Shown: one piece after another, positions 44,256 to 53,115 of the stretch
Position numbering within the stretch: position 1 is the stretch's first letter
How the letters are laid out: each line of letters begins with the position of its first letter
Source of the DNA: Methanobrevibacter_A sp964431035
Lineage (GTDB): Archaea; Methanobacteriota; Methanobacteria; Methanobacteriales; Methanobacteriaceae
Assembly: GCA_964431035.1 (NCBI GenBank)
Contig: CAYSIF010000005.1
Span: 1 to 64,000 of the forward strand
Direction: 5' to 3'
Length of the DNA stretch: 64,000 nucleotides
Position numbers and translations under genes: made by a program
Notes under the pieces: generated by a model
Databases searched by the model: none
Told to the model about the DNA's origin: nothing
What the model saw: the letters and a program-made list of their open reading frames with translations, nothing else

Positions 44256-45647
44256 TTATGCAGGTCTTTCTGTGTTGAATTGATCTTTGGAACGGATTCC
44301 TACTAGTGAAGCGAATATTGCTACGATACATGCAATTGTACATATTAGACATATTGTTTGTGAACTTTGAACTATTAATCCTGCATATTTTGTGCTTAAT
44401 TGTAGGTTTCCCATTATCCATGCGAAGATTAGTGTTAGAAGACCTAGGCTCATTGTTTGACCTATTGTTCTCATTGTTGCTTGTGATGCTGATGCTGTTG
44501 GTGCGTATTTTGGAGGAACTGAGCTCATTATTGCATTCATGTTTGGTGATGAGAATAATCCCATTCCTATACCTTGTAGTATCATTGCTAGGATGAGTAT
44601 ATATATTGGAGTGTTTGCAGTTAGTGTTGTTAGTATTCCTAGTGCTATTGTTGCTATTGCCATTCCTATTGCTGCTAGTTTTTGTGGGTGTATTTTATCT
44701 GATAGTTTACCAGAGTTTGGAGCCATTATTGCCATGATTATTGGAGTTATGATGAGTATAAGTCCTGACATTTGTGCATCCCATCCTCGCACGTATTGTA
44801 AGTGGTAATTTAGGATTGTTGTAACTACCATAATTGCAAGGTAACTGCATAGTGCTGCGACGTTTGAGGATGTGAATTTGCTGTTTTTGAATAATTTTAC
44901 GTTGAATACTGGTGATTTTACTTTTAATTCATATATTCCGAATATTATTAACAGGATTATTCCAATAATTGTGAGTATTAGTCCTATTGGTTGTATGAGT
45001 GTTGTGAATCCGTAGATGAATAGTAGTATTCCTATTCCGTAGAGTATTGATCCTATTTTGTCTATTGATTCGTGTTCGTATGTTTTCCATTCTTCTGGTA
45101 TTTTGAAGAATATTATTAGTAAGCATAATATTAGGAATGGTATTACAAAGTAGAACATTGATCTCCATCCTAGGTTATGTACTAATAGTCCACATATAAC
45201 TGGTGATAGTGATGTTGCTAGGTAGACTCCTGTGACTGTGAATCCTAGAGCTTTTCCTCTGTTTTTTGGGTTTACTGCAGATACTACCATTGCCATTGCT
45301 GATACATTTAGGAATGCTACTCCTGCTCCTTGTAGTATTCTGAATATTAGGAAGGATTCTGTTGAGAATGAGATGCATGCTCCGATTGATCCTATTAGAA
45401 ATACTAATACTCCCATTATTAGTGATTTTTTTACTCCGAATTTGCCTGATATTTGTCCTGCTGGAACCGTGAATACTGCTACTACTAGGAAGAATATTGT
45501 TGGTACCCAGTTTTGGATGATGTTGTTCATTGTAAATTCGTTTGCTATTGCTGGAACACCTATGATTATTCCGTTTGATAGGAATACTGCGAAGAAGGAT
45601 GTTATGAATGATACGAATATTACATAGTTTTCTGTGTTGAATTTCAT
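44256..45647 (-). CDS. Major facilitator superfamily transporter, drug-efflux (DHA2-like) type
   Basis: The 463-residue protein has about 14 membrane segments. Family motifs include the loop 2-3 GQISGKFGVKKSLIMG (about 64-79), RILQGAGVAF (about 103-112), and motif C-like GPVICGLL region (VICGLLVHNLGWRSMFY). It is probably a proton-driven exporter of drugs or metabolites. Two TGTTGACAT repeats just upstream of its TATA box suggest regulation. It runs convergent to guaAA. Confidence 0.87.
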   Translation of the reverse strand: MKFNTENYVIFVSFITSFFAVFLSNGIIIGVPAIANEFTMNNIIQNWVPTIFFLVVAVFTVPAGQISGKFGVKKSLIMGVLVFLIGSIGACISFSTESFLIFRILQGAGVAFLNVSAMAMVVSAVNPKNRGKALGFTVTGVYLATSLSPVICGLLVHNLGWRSMFYFVIPFLILCLLIIFFKIPEEWKTYEHESIDKIGSILYGIGILLFIYGFTTLIQPIGLILTIIGIILLIIFGIYELKVKSPVFNVKLFKNSKFTSSNVAALCSYLAIMVVTTILNYHLQYVRGWDAQMSGLILIITPIIMAIMAPNSGKLSDKIHPQKLAAIGMAIATIALGILTTLTANTPIYILILAMILQGIGMGLFSSPNMNAIMSSVPPKYAPTASASQATMRTIGQTMSLGLLTLIFAWIMGNLQLSTKYAGLIVQSSQTICLICTIACIVAIFASLVGIRSKDQFNTERPA

Positions 45648-45714
45648 GTTTTTTACGCTCTATCTTTTTTTGTTTAATTTTTTTTATTGTTGTTTTTATA
45701 TTATGTGTTGGACC

Positions 45715-45755
45715 TATATATAAATGTTGCAATGTCAACAGTTGTTATGTCAACA
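45715..45755 (-). promoter_or_regulatory. Promoter of the MFS gene with two TGTTGACAT repeats
   Basis: On the minus strand TTTATATATA (45715-45724) is a strong TATA box about 70 bp before the ATG. Directly upstream lie two copies of the 9-mer ATGTCAACA read on the plus strand (45732-45740 and 45747-45755), with starts 15 bp apart. A regulator binding here would affect BRE/TATA recognition. Confidence 0.5.
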
Positions 45756-45765
45756 TTATATAAAG

Positions 45766-46497
45766 TTAAGACTTAACATAAGAACACTCCGAATACAACA
45801 AACCAATAGAACGAAACTCAAAAAAGAAAACAAAAAACCCAATTATAGAAGACAAAACAGGTATAAAATCAGATATATTACTAGACAAAAACAATAATAC
45901 AGAAATAATAACAATTAACTCAGTATATTCAACAACATAATACTTAAACCCAATATCACGGATTATTTTAATTATAGTTCTTATTTGAAAAGCAGAACGT
46001 AAACTATTAGTATGTGCAAGACGTGCCAAAGATATCTCATAAAAGAAAAAGAAAATATAAGACAATACTAAAAAAAGAACCAAATATACAATAAAATGGA
46101 ATGGATCTATTTGAAACATTACCTCAAAATCATCAATATGTAAAAATACTTCATTAAGCTCATAAATCTCATTAAAACCAGAACAAAATATCACAATCGT
46201 CTGAAATAAAAATTGAGGAATTACATATACAGCTATAACAATCGAAGCTTTTATAGCTTTAATTAAAATCTGCTTTGGCCTTATCTTAGGTAACCTATTT
46301 ACTCCATTAATAGTAAAATGAGTTAACTCCAAACCATAACCAAAAATTATTAACTGGACAAAAAGAGTTAAAAGAGGATTTATTTTATAGTCAATAATAA
46401 GAGATAAAACAATCATTAACACTAAAATTAGTATTAAAAATTTGATATCCTCTGTTGTATATTCATATATGTCTTTTATTCTATCTTTAAAAATCAT
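45766..46497 (-). CDS. DUF4013-like integral membrane protein
   Basis: The 243-residue protein has about six hydrophobic segments. The block FGYGLELTHFTINGVNRLP, with a conserved Asn-Gly pair, is typical of DUF4013 proteins, which are frequent in Methanobacteriales; their function is unknown. Start ATG 46497 is preferred, since the ATG 22 codons upstream would run back into the GMP synthetase gene. No ribosome binding site is evident. The coding strand is G/T-rich, unlike the gene before it. Confidence 0.72.
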   Translation of the reverse strand: MIFKDRIKDIYEYTTEDIKFLILILVLMIVLSLIIDYKINPLLTLFVQLIIFGYGLELTHFTINGVNRLPKIRPKQILIKAIKASIVIAVYVIPQFLFQTIVIFCSGFNEIYELNEVFLHIDDFEVMFQIDPFHFIVYLVLFLVLSYIFFFFYEISLARLAHTNSLRSAFQIRTIIKIIRDIGFKYYVVEYTELIVIISVLLFLSSNISDFIPVLSSIIGFFVFFFEFRSIGLLYSECSYVKS

Positions 46498-46528
46498 AAC
46501 AAAAAAAATAGTGAAAAAGAAATGGTTT

Positions 46529-47455
46529 TTATGCGAATTCGATTGTGCTTGGTGGTTTATCACTTATACTTAGTGCTACATGTGTGACTTCTGATACTTC
46601 ACTTGTTATTCTTTGAGATATTTTTCTTGTTACTTCCCATGGTATTTCTGGTACATATGCTGTCATTGCATCAATACTGTTTATTAGTCTTATTACTACT
46701 AAGTATCCGAAGTCTCTTTGATCTCCTTTTACACCTGTTACCTTGGTGTCTGTTAGTACTGCGAAGTATTGCCATAATGTTTTATCCAGTTCTGCTTTTT
46801 CTATTTCTTCTCTTACTATTGCATCTGCTTCTTGACAGATTCTTAGGTTTTCACGTGTTAGTGGTCCTATTGTTCTTACTGCGAGTCCTGGTCCCGGGAA
46901 TGGTTGTCTTTGAACTAGTTTTTCTGGTAGTTTTAATTCTGTTCCAATTATTCTTACTTCGTCTTTGTATAAGTCTCTTATTGGTTCAACTACTTTTAGT
47001 ACCATTCCACTTGGTAGTGCGAGGTTGTGGTGTGATTTTATGTTTCCTTCAGATTCTATCCAGTCAGGAGCTATTGTTCCTTGTACTAGGTATTTTGCTC
47101 CTATTTTTTCTGCTTCTCTTTCAAATACGTCTATGAATACTTTTCCAATTATTTTTCTTTTTTCTTCTGGATCATATACTCCATCTAATGCTTCTAGATA
47201 TTCATCAGATGCATCAATGTATTTGAAGTTTAATCTGTCTTCAAATGTGTTGCAGACTTGTTCTGCTTCTCCTTTACGTAGTAATCCGTGGTCAACGAAT
47301 ATTGCAGTTAAGTTGTCTCCTATTGCTTCACCTGTAAGGACACTGCATACACTACTGTCCACTCCACCAGATAATGCAATAATTGCTTTTTCATCTCCGA
47401 TTTCATCTTTGATATCTTTTATTGCATTTTCTATGAATTTTTTTGCATCAAACAT
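46529..47455 (-). CDS. guaAB: GMP synthase subunit B, ATP-dependent amidating subunit
   Basis: The 308-residue PP-loop ATPase adenylates XMP and receives ammonia from subunit A. SGGVDSS (29-35) is the pyrophosphate-binding loop. The RQPFPGPGLAVRTIGPLTRE segment (about 188-207) and the C-terminal dimerisation domain, ending SDKPPSTIEFA, are characteristic. AAGGGAAT precedes the ATG. It follows the small acidic gene by 31 bp. Confidence 0.94.
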   Translation of the reverse strand: MFDAKKFIENAIKDIKDEIGDEKAIIALSGGVDSSVCSVLTGEAIGDNLTAIFVDHGLLRKGEAEQVCNTFEDRLNFKYIDASDEYLEALDGVYDPEEKRKIIGKVFIDVFEREAEKIGAKYLVQGTIAPDWIESEGNIKSHHNLALPSGMVLKVVEPIRDLYKDEVRIIGTELKLPEKLVQRQPFPGPGLAVRTIGPLTRENLRICQEADAIVREEIEKAELDKTLWQYFAVLTDTKVTGVKGDQRDFGYLVVIRLINSIDAMTAYVPEIPWEVTRKISQRITSEVSEVTHVALSISDKPPSTIEFA

Positions 47456-47486
47456 TATACTGATTCCCTTTTTTTATAATATTTTT

Positions 47487-47768
47487 TTATTCTACGTATT
47501 CTAAACCTTCGTCTTCTTCTTCTGCTTCTGGTTCGAATTCATTTACAATGTCAAATAAGATTTTTTCAAGTCCTTCTCTTCCTTCTTCTACTGCTTGCCA
47601 GATATCATCATATTTAACATATTTTTCTATTTTTATTGCTTTTTGACCTATTCCAGATATTCTGAAGTTTTGTTCATCGTCTCCTATTGGAATGTCTAAT
47701 TTTTCTTTTTTAATATCTTGTTTATTATCTACAGCTTTGTTAATTAATTCTTCAACATCATTTATCAT
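47487..47768 (-). CDS. Small acidic protein upstream of guaAB
   Basis: The 93-residue soluble protein is strongly acidic at its end (EPEAEEEDEGLEYVE). The middle DIPIGDDEQNFRISGIGQKAIKIEKY looks like a short beta region. No family is recognised. GGAGTC precedes the ATG. It probably shares a transcript with guaAB; a link to GMP synthesis is only inferred from position. Confidence 0.65.
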   Translation of the reverse strand: MINDVEELINKAVDNKQDIKKEKLDIPIGDDEQNFRISGIGQKAIKIEKYVKYDDIWQAVEEGREGLEKILFDIVNEFEPEAEEEDEGLEYVE

Positions 47769-47912
47769 ATTCTAAGACTCCAGTAAATTATGTTAATTAT
47801 AAAAATTATTAGTATAAAAATTATTAAAATTTTTTTTATAATAAATTATATTATTTTAATAATTAATAAAAATATTATTATAAGAATATAATTTATTTTT
47901 TTGGAGAAATTT

Positions 47913-49085
47913 ATGAGTAAGACTACAAAGAATGCATATCTTGAGAAGTTAACTAAGAATACTCAAATGAAATCCGTTAAAGTAGGTAAGGATTTGGAGG
48001 GCAGTACCCCACCATCTGTTTTTATTGGTCGTTGGAATTATCCTAAAGTTTATGCTGGACCAATGATGACTAATTTTAAAGGAGACAGTAGTATTTTTGA
48101 TTCTCCTGAGTCTTGGTTGAATGAGAATAAAACTCAAGATGAGATTATTAATTATCGTTTAAATCTTGTTAGAGGCAAACAATTACTGCGGATTAATGAT
48201 TTAGATAATCCTTTAGTTGATAAGCTTACCGATATTTCTCTTGCTAAAACTTCTACTGATAGTGAAGCTATTTTTGGTAGAACTCCCCGAGGAAGTATGT
48301 TAAGTGAGGATAATGAACCTCATGGTCCTAGTGCTGTTCTTGAGGAGTTTAATATTGATGCAGTTAAATGGGATAGGAAATTAGAAAAATCATATTATGA
48401 TACTGATTTAACAGCCCGTGATGCTGTTATGTATTTACATAATAAGGATATTCCATTTTCTAATATGCAGAAAGCGTTTAGTGTTGGTGCTTTTGGATTG
48501 AAAAATAAGCGAAAGCTTGTTCCAACACGTTGGAGTATAACTGCATGTGATACTACTATTGCAGATGAATTATTAAAAGAAGTTAGACATTATCCTACAA
48601 TTGATTCATATCAAGTATTTGAGTATTATAGTCTTAAAAATAAGTATGTTATTATTTTAATGCCTATGGAATGGCAATATGAATGGACAGAATCATTTTT
48701 AAAACTCATGGGCAATGAAGAATTAATATTCAGTGATTATGAATTAAATACTGGTAAAAAAGAATATAGTTCTGTAGGTGGTTGTTTTTACACTGCTAAG
48801 ATGGCTGTTCTTGAACATTTAAAAGAAAAGAAAAAACAAGCAGGATTAATAATACTTCGTGAAGCATATACTGGATATGTACCTTTAGGAGTATTTAATG
48901 TACGAGAAAATATACGTTCCGCAATGAAACAACCTTATAAAGAATTTGAAACTTTAAAAGAAAGTTTAAAATACGCTGGAACACAATTAAAAATACCAAT
49001 AAGTAGATATGTTAAAATTAGTAAATTATTAAAAGAATTATTACATACACGTCAAACAACACTTGACAGTTACTTTAAAAAATAA
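47913..49085 (+). CDS. Nre-family DNA repair protein with C-terminal PCNA-binding motif
   Basis: The 390-residue protein belongs to the archaeal Nre family linked to repair of mitomycin-type damage. Family segments are FIGRWNYPKVYAGPM (about 36-50), LDEISLA-like TDISLAKTSTDSE, GPSAVLEEF, and MQKAFSVGAFG. The last residues QTTLDSYFKK form a PIP box (QxxLxxYF) for binding the PCNA clamp. The N-terminal zinc finger of some Nre proteins is absent. ATG 47913 is chosen with GGAGA upstream; a TTG four codons earlier is part of that site. Confidence 0.85.
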   Translation: MSKTTKNAYLEKLTKNTQMKSVKVGKDLEGSTPPSVFIGRWNYPKVYAGPMMTNFKGDSSIFDSPESWLNENKTQDEIINYRLNLVRGKQLLRINDLDNPLVDKLTDISLAKTSTDSEAIFGRTPRGSMLSEDNEPHGPSAVLEEFNIDAVKWDRKLEKSYYDTDLTARDAVMYLHNKDIPFSNMQKAFSVGAFGLKNKRKLVPTRWSITACDTTIADELLKEVRHYPTIDSYQVFEYYSLKNKYVIILMPMEWQYEWTESFLKLMGNEELIFSDYELNTGKKEYSSVGGCFYTAKMAVLEHLKEKKKQAGLIILREAYTGYVPLGVFNVRENIRSAMKQPYKEFETLKESLKYAGTQLKIPISRYVKISKLLKELLHTRQTTLDSYFKK

Positions 49086-49112
49086 AAGAAAGAGGATTTA
49101 AAATAAAAAAAA

Positions 49113-49544
49113 ATGACACCTGAAACAATGATTCCCTTAAACTTATATTTAAATTATATAAGTCGGGCTTATGAAGATTTTATTAAAAGAAAACTTAACA
49201 ATCCAGATATTGACCCTGCAGAGTTACCCTTCTTAATTGGAATATATCATAATGAAGGAGCATCACAAAATGAAATATCTGCATCATTTCGTGTAACCGA
49301 AGCATATGTAACAAAAATGTTAAATAAACTAGAAAAAAAGGATTTAATAAAAAGAGAATACGATCCAAATAATAAAACAAGAAAATTAATTTATTTAACA
49401 AATAAAGGACATGAAAAATCATTAGAAGCTATTGAAGTTATAAAAGAATGGGAATTATACTTAACTGATGATTTAACAAATGAAGAAAAAGAACAATTTA
49501 AAAACATATTCTTAAAAATAACAAAAAAAGCAACATACCTATAA
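49113..49544 (+). CDS. MarR-family transcriptional regulator
   Basis: The 143-residue protein has the MarR winged-helix layout: an N-terminal dimer helix, NEGASQNEISASFRVTEAYVT (recognition helices about 50-70), MLNKLEKKDLIKREYDPNNKTRKLIYLT (wing, about 71-98), and a C-terminal dimer helix. Targets are unknown; it may control the genes downstream or the membrane exporters nearby. Translation may start at Met1 or Met6. Confidence 0.87.
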   Translation: MTPETMIPLNLYLNYISRAYEDFIKRKLNNPDIDPAELPFLIGIYHNEGASQNEISASFRVTEAYVTKMLNKLEKKDLIKREYDPNNKTRKLIYLTNKGHEKSLEAIEVIKEWELYLTDDLTNEEKEQFKNIFLKITKKATYL

Positions 49545-49563
49545 AAAAAAGAGTTGTAAAGTA

Positions 49564-49899
49564 ATGGATAAATTAAAAACAAGATTCCTAACACATAATC
49601 TAATAAATATAAGTTATATTATTGGAACAATCGAACAAAAAATGATAAATTACAAAAATACTAATGATAAAGATAGTATACTTATAGATTTAGAGGTTAG
49701 TACAATATTTATAAATGAATTATGTGATGATGAATTCATATCTGATGAGTTTAAAAAAGATTACTTAAATCTTTCAGAAAATATAAGAAAAGATTTAGAA
49801 AACAATACAATAAATGAAGAAACCTTAAAAAAAGTACATAATCTTGTTGTAGATTTAGAAAAAGATATTACCGAACAAATAATTTACATTATAAAATAA
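49564..49899 (+). CDS. Hypothetical helical protein
   Basis: The 111-residue protein appears all-helical, with repeated Leu/Ile heptad spacing and acidic linkers, and no Cys near a metal-like pattern. It follows the MarR gene by 19 bp and precedes the PLP enzyme by 16 bp, so the three may be one transcript. I do not recognise a family. Confidence 0.65.
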   Translation: MDKLKTRFLTHNLINISYIIGTIEQKMINYKNTNDKDSILIDLEVSTIFINELCDDEFISDEFKKDYLNLSENIRKDLENNTINEETLKKVHNLVVDLEKDITEQIIYIIK

Positions 49900-49915
49900 A
49901 GGAAAAATTAGGCTT

Positions 49916-50869
49916 ATGGATTTAGAGTATAAAAGACCACATACTGATACTATAGAGCAGATGGAATTATCTGTAAAAGAGGATATTGATTGTACTGATA
50001 GTGCTTGTGAAAAGATTCTTAAATTAACAAATCATGATTCTTGTCAAATTGTTAATAGTGGAAACAGTAGTATTCTTCTTGCTATGAGTAATATATATGG
50101 AGATATTATAGTTCCTAATCAGGGTGCTTGGCATGGTTTTAAACAAGCTGCAAGATTTCTTAATAAAGAATTAATAACTATTCCTACTGATAAAGGTTTG
50201 ATAAATAATGAGCATCTTGAGGAAATAGGTGATGTTAAAGATGGTAGTGCATTGTTTTTAACAAGTTTTGCAGGATATAGTGCTGAGCAGGACATTAAAA
50301 GTATTTCAAAGTATTGTAAAGATAATGATATACTTCTTGTTGAGGATGCTTCTGGAGGGATTAGTGATCCTATGCATAAATTAGCTAATGGGAAATATTC
50401 TGATGTTATTGTGTGTAGTACTGGTTCTCCTAAGATTATTAATGTTGGTAGTGGTGGTTTTGTAACAACTAGTATTCCTGATTTCTTTAAGGATAGTAAT
50501 TTTTTAAATAAGAGTTTGAAAGCTAGTAAAGAGATTGTTTGTGGGATAAATAGTGAGATTGATTATGCTGAGTATAATCTTACAAAGACTATTGAATCTT
50601 GTTTTTATGTTAAAAGGGCTTTTGATGAGCATGTTTTATATAGGGATAAACGTGGAATTAATATTGCTTTTGAGTGTGAGGATAAAAATGCTATAAGGTC
50701 TCTTAGAGAGAAGTTGAAAGTTGATAATAAGAGTATAATTACTAGTTGTCCTAATTATAATCGTTTGAAGATTAAGGGTTTTTGTTTAGAGCTTAAAAAT
50801 GTTAATCCTCATTTTTTAGGTTTTGGGGATTTGAATGAAATAACCAGTATTATAAAGGAAACTATCTAA
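49916..50869 (+). CDS. PLP-dependent aminotransferase-like protein (fold type I, DegT-like)
   Basis: The 317-residue protein has fold type I features: NSGNSSILLAMSNI (about 44-57, cofactor phosphate region), VPNQGAWHGFKQAARF, LLVEDASGGISDP (Asp binding the pyridine nitrogen) and CSTGSPKIINVGSGGFV with the likely Schiff-base Lys (about residue 169). It is shorter than most DegT enzymes. Substrate is unknown. AAGGAA precedes the ATG. A membrane glycosyltransferase follows, so a role in making a surface sugar is possible but unproven. Confidence 0.8.
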   Translation: MDLEYKRPHTDTIEQMELSVKEDIDCTDSACEKILKLTNHDSCQIVNSGNSSILLAMSNIYGDIIVPNQGAWHGFKQAARFLNKELITIPTDKGLINNEHLEEIGDVKDGSALFLTSFAGYSAEQDIKSISKYCKDNDILLVEDASGGISDPMHKLANGKYSDVIVCSTGSPKIINVGSGGFVTTSIPDFFKDSNFLNKSLKASKEIVCGINSEIDYAEYNLTKTIESCFYVKRAFDEHVLYRDKRGINIAFECEDKNAIRSLREKLKVDNKSIITSCPNYNRLKIKGFCLELKNVNPHFLGFGDLNEITSIIKETI

Positions 50870-50900
50870 AAATAATTATTAATTTGTATTTTTTTGGGGA

Positions 50901-52571
50901 ATGGATGAATTGTTAGTTGATAGTATTAAGAATTTTAAAAGTAATCCTAATAAAAGTTTGATTTTTATTGTTGTTTTGGCTTTTGTTTTAACTTTTTTGG
51001 TTGTTTATTTGAATTCTACTGAGAATATTTTAGGTAGGTTTCATAGGGATATTTATCTTTATCTTATTGAGGCTTTGCATTTTAATGGTTATGTGTTTCA
51101 TGAGTTTAGATATGTTAATATTTTATCTCCTCTGATTCCTTTTTTAACTAGTTTGGCTTTTAAGTTAGGTTTTGTAAGTGAGATTCCTATTTTTGTTATT
51201 ACTGGTGTGTTTTTCTTTTTTAGTATTGTTGGAATGTTTTATCTTTTAAGGTTGCGTTTTGATGATGTTTTTAGTGTTGTTGGTGTTTGTGTGTTTTGTA
51301 GTTTTACTGTTATTATGAGATGGGCTGGTAATGGTAGTATTGATCTTCCTTCTGTTTGTTTGTGGATTTGGGGTATGTATTTTTTTATAAAAGCTATGGA
51401 TTGTAATCAGAAGTTTTTTTATCTTTCTATTCCTCTTTTGGTTTTGAGTGTTTTTGCTAAGTATGTGACTATTGTTACTATTCCTTTGGTTTTTGTTTAT
51501 TTTGTTTCTCGTGGGGATTTTGTTTTTAATTTGCGGAAGTATTTGAAGAATATTGTTGGTGGTTTTTTAGTGGGTTTGGTTTGTACTGTTCCTTTTGTTT
51601 ATTTTTATTTTACTCGCAATGTTTTTCGTATTGTTTCTTCTTATGCTAAGCCTGTGTATTCTACTGGTAGTGCTGTTCATACGGTTAATGATTTTCTTTT
51701 TTATGTTTTGAATTTGAATGAGATTATTTTCCGTTATCATGATTTGGTTGGTGTTCTTTATTTATTAGTTATGTTTGTTGGTGTTTTTTGTTCTTTGTAT
51801 TGTGTTTATAAGATTTTGAAGTGTTATCGTAGTGGTGGTAATTTAGATTTGTTTAGAGGCAAGATGTCTTATGTTTTTGTTTTTGTTTCTATTGTTGGTA
51901 TGGTTTTGTCTTTTGTTCTTACTCGTGATTATTCTACTACTTTTTGTGTTCCTTTGTTTTATGTGTTTTCTTGTATTTTTGCTGTTTGTTTTAATAGTAT
52001 TGTTGGTTTTTATAATGAGAGTGGTGGGGAGAGGTATGATGGTTTTTCTTTTGATTTTATGATGTTTGTTTGGTTTATGAGTCATTTTGTGTTTTTATCT
52101 GCATTTTTGGTTAAGACTCATCGTTATGGTATTGCTTTTACTCCTCCTCTTGCGTTTTTTATTACTTATGGTTTTAAGAGGATTTATGATTTTATTCCTG
52201 AGAAACGTGGTGTTTTTAAGAGTGTTTTTCCTCATATTGTTATTTTAGTTATGTTGGTGGTTTCTTTTGGTCATTTGACTATTGATAGTCATGATGATTG
52301 GGTTGATGATGAGAAGTATGTTGCTCGGTGGATGGAGGATAATTGGGATTTGGATGAGGTTAATATTTGGGCTGATAGGCCTGTTTATTCTTGGTATCTT
52401 CAGAAGGATTATCATTATGTTGAGGATAGGGGTGATGTTAATAATTTATCTGTGGATATGTTGAATGCTAGTGTTGATTATTATATTTCTCATGAGCCTA
52501 ATCTTGTTATTCCTCATTATCCTAAGGTTATGGAGATTAATAGTGTGATTTTTTATAAGTGTGATTGTTAG
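50901..52571 (+). CDS. GT-C type membrane glycosyltransferase (family 39-like)
   Basis: The 556-residue protein has about 11 membrane segments and a soluble C-terminal domain of about 90 residues. The first outer loop holds acidic RDIYLYLIEAL (about 50-60), in the place of the catalytic Asp/Glu of PMT/ArnT enzymes. It would transfer sugar from a lipid-linked donor to protein or lipid on the outer face. The coding strand is extremely G/T-rich, giving many Phe, Val and Cys codons. The start ATG sits very close to GGGGA. Confidence 0.75.
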   Translation: MDELLVDSIKNFKSNPNKSLIFIVVLAFVLTFLVVYLNSTENILGRFHRDIYLYLIEALHFNGYVFHEFRYVNILSPLIPFLTSLAFKLGFVSEIPIFVITGVFFFFSIVGMFYLLRLRFDDVFSVVGVCVFCSFTVIMRWAGNGSIDLPSVCLWIWGMYFFIKAMDCNQKFFYLSIPLLVLSVFAKYVTIVTIPLVFVYFVSRGDFVFNLRKYLKNIVGGFLVGLVCTVPFVYFYFTRNVFRIVSSYAKPVYSTGSAVHTVNDFLFYVLNLNEIIFRYHDLVGVLYLLVMFVGVFCSLYCVYKILKCYRSGGNLDLFRGKMSYVFVFVSIVGMVLSFVLTRDYSTTFCVPLFYVFSCIFAVCFNSIVGFYNESGGERYDGFSFDFMMFVWFMSHFVFLSAFLVKTHRYGIAFTPPLAFFITYGFKRIYDFIPEKRGVFKSVFPHIVILVMLVVSFGHLTIDSHDDWVDDEKYVARWMEDNWDLDEVNIWADRPVYSWYLQKDYHYVEDRGDVNNLSVDMLNASVDYYISHEPNLVIPHYPKVMEINSVIFYKCDC

Positions 52572-52608
52572 TTGGGTTGTTGGTTTTTTTGGTAGAATTG
52601 GTGTTTTT

Positions 52609-53115
52609 TTATTGGTCTGTTATGAGTTTGGTTGTTTTGTCTATTAGTATGTCTGTTATGTTCATGGTGTTTAGTTGTTTTTGTGATATTTCATACTTCT
52701 TTAATAATTTTTCTTCGTTGGCTTGTAAAACTGTATCGTCTTTTGTGAAGATATGGTTTAATTGATCTTTGAAGTAATCTGGACAGTTGATTAAAATTAT
52801 GCATAAATTCATTTTTCCAGTTTTCAAACCTAAAGTTTTAAATGCTTCTGCAATTTGACGTGTACCTGCAATTCTTACTAATATTTCAACACCTAAATCA
52901 TTAGCCAAATTGTTTTCTCTTTCAAATGCAAGTAATGCTTGATTAACACCATGTAAAGCATGTTTATAACCTGCAATTCCATCAGCATCTAATAATTGTA
53001 TTAAACATCCATCACAACAATTATCTCTTAAATTATTAACTATATCTAATGTTGCAGGAACATCTTCAATTACACCAGTATATCCTAAAATATCCACATT
53101 TTCTAAATCAACCAT
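52609..53115 (-). CDS. cgi121: KEOPS complex subunit Cgi121
   Basis: The 168-residue protein matches the Cgi121/TPRKB family, which stimulates the Bud32 kinase in the KEOPS complex for tRNA t6A synthesis. The ALHGVNQALLAFERE helix (about 53-67) and the ILVRIAGTRQIAEAFKTLGL segment (about 79-98) are the family core. AAGGAGA precedes the ATG, which overlaps the stop of the upstream leuA/cimA-type gene (TAATG), so they are translationally coupled. Confidence 0.85.
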   Translation of the reverse strand: MVDLENVDILGYTGVIEDVPATLDIVNNLRDNCCDGCLIQLLDADGIAGYKHALHGVNQALLAFERENNLANDLGVEILVRIAGTRQIAEAFKTLGLKTGKMNLCIILINCPDYFKDQLNHIFTKDDTVLQANEEKLLKKYEISQKQLNTMNITDILIDKTTKLITDQ

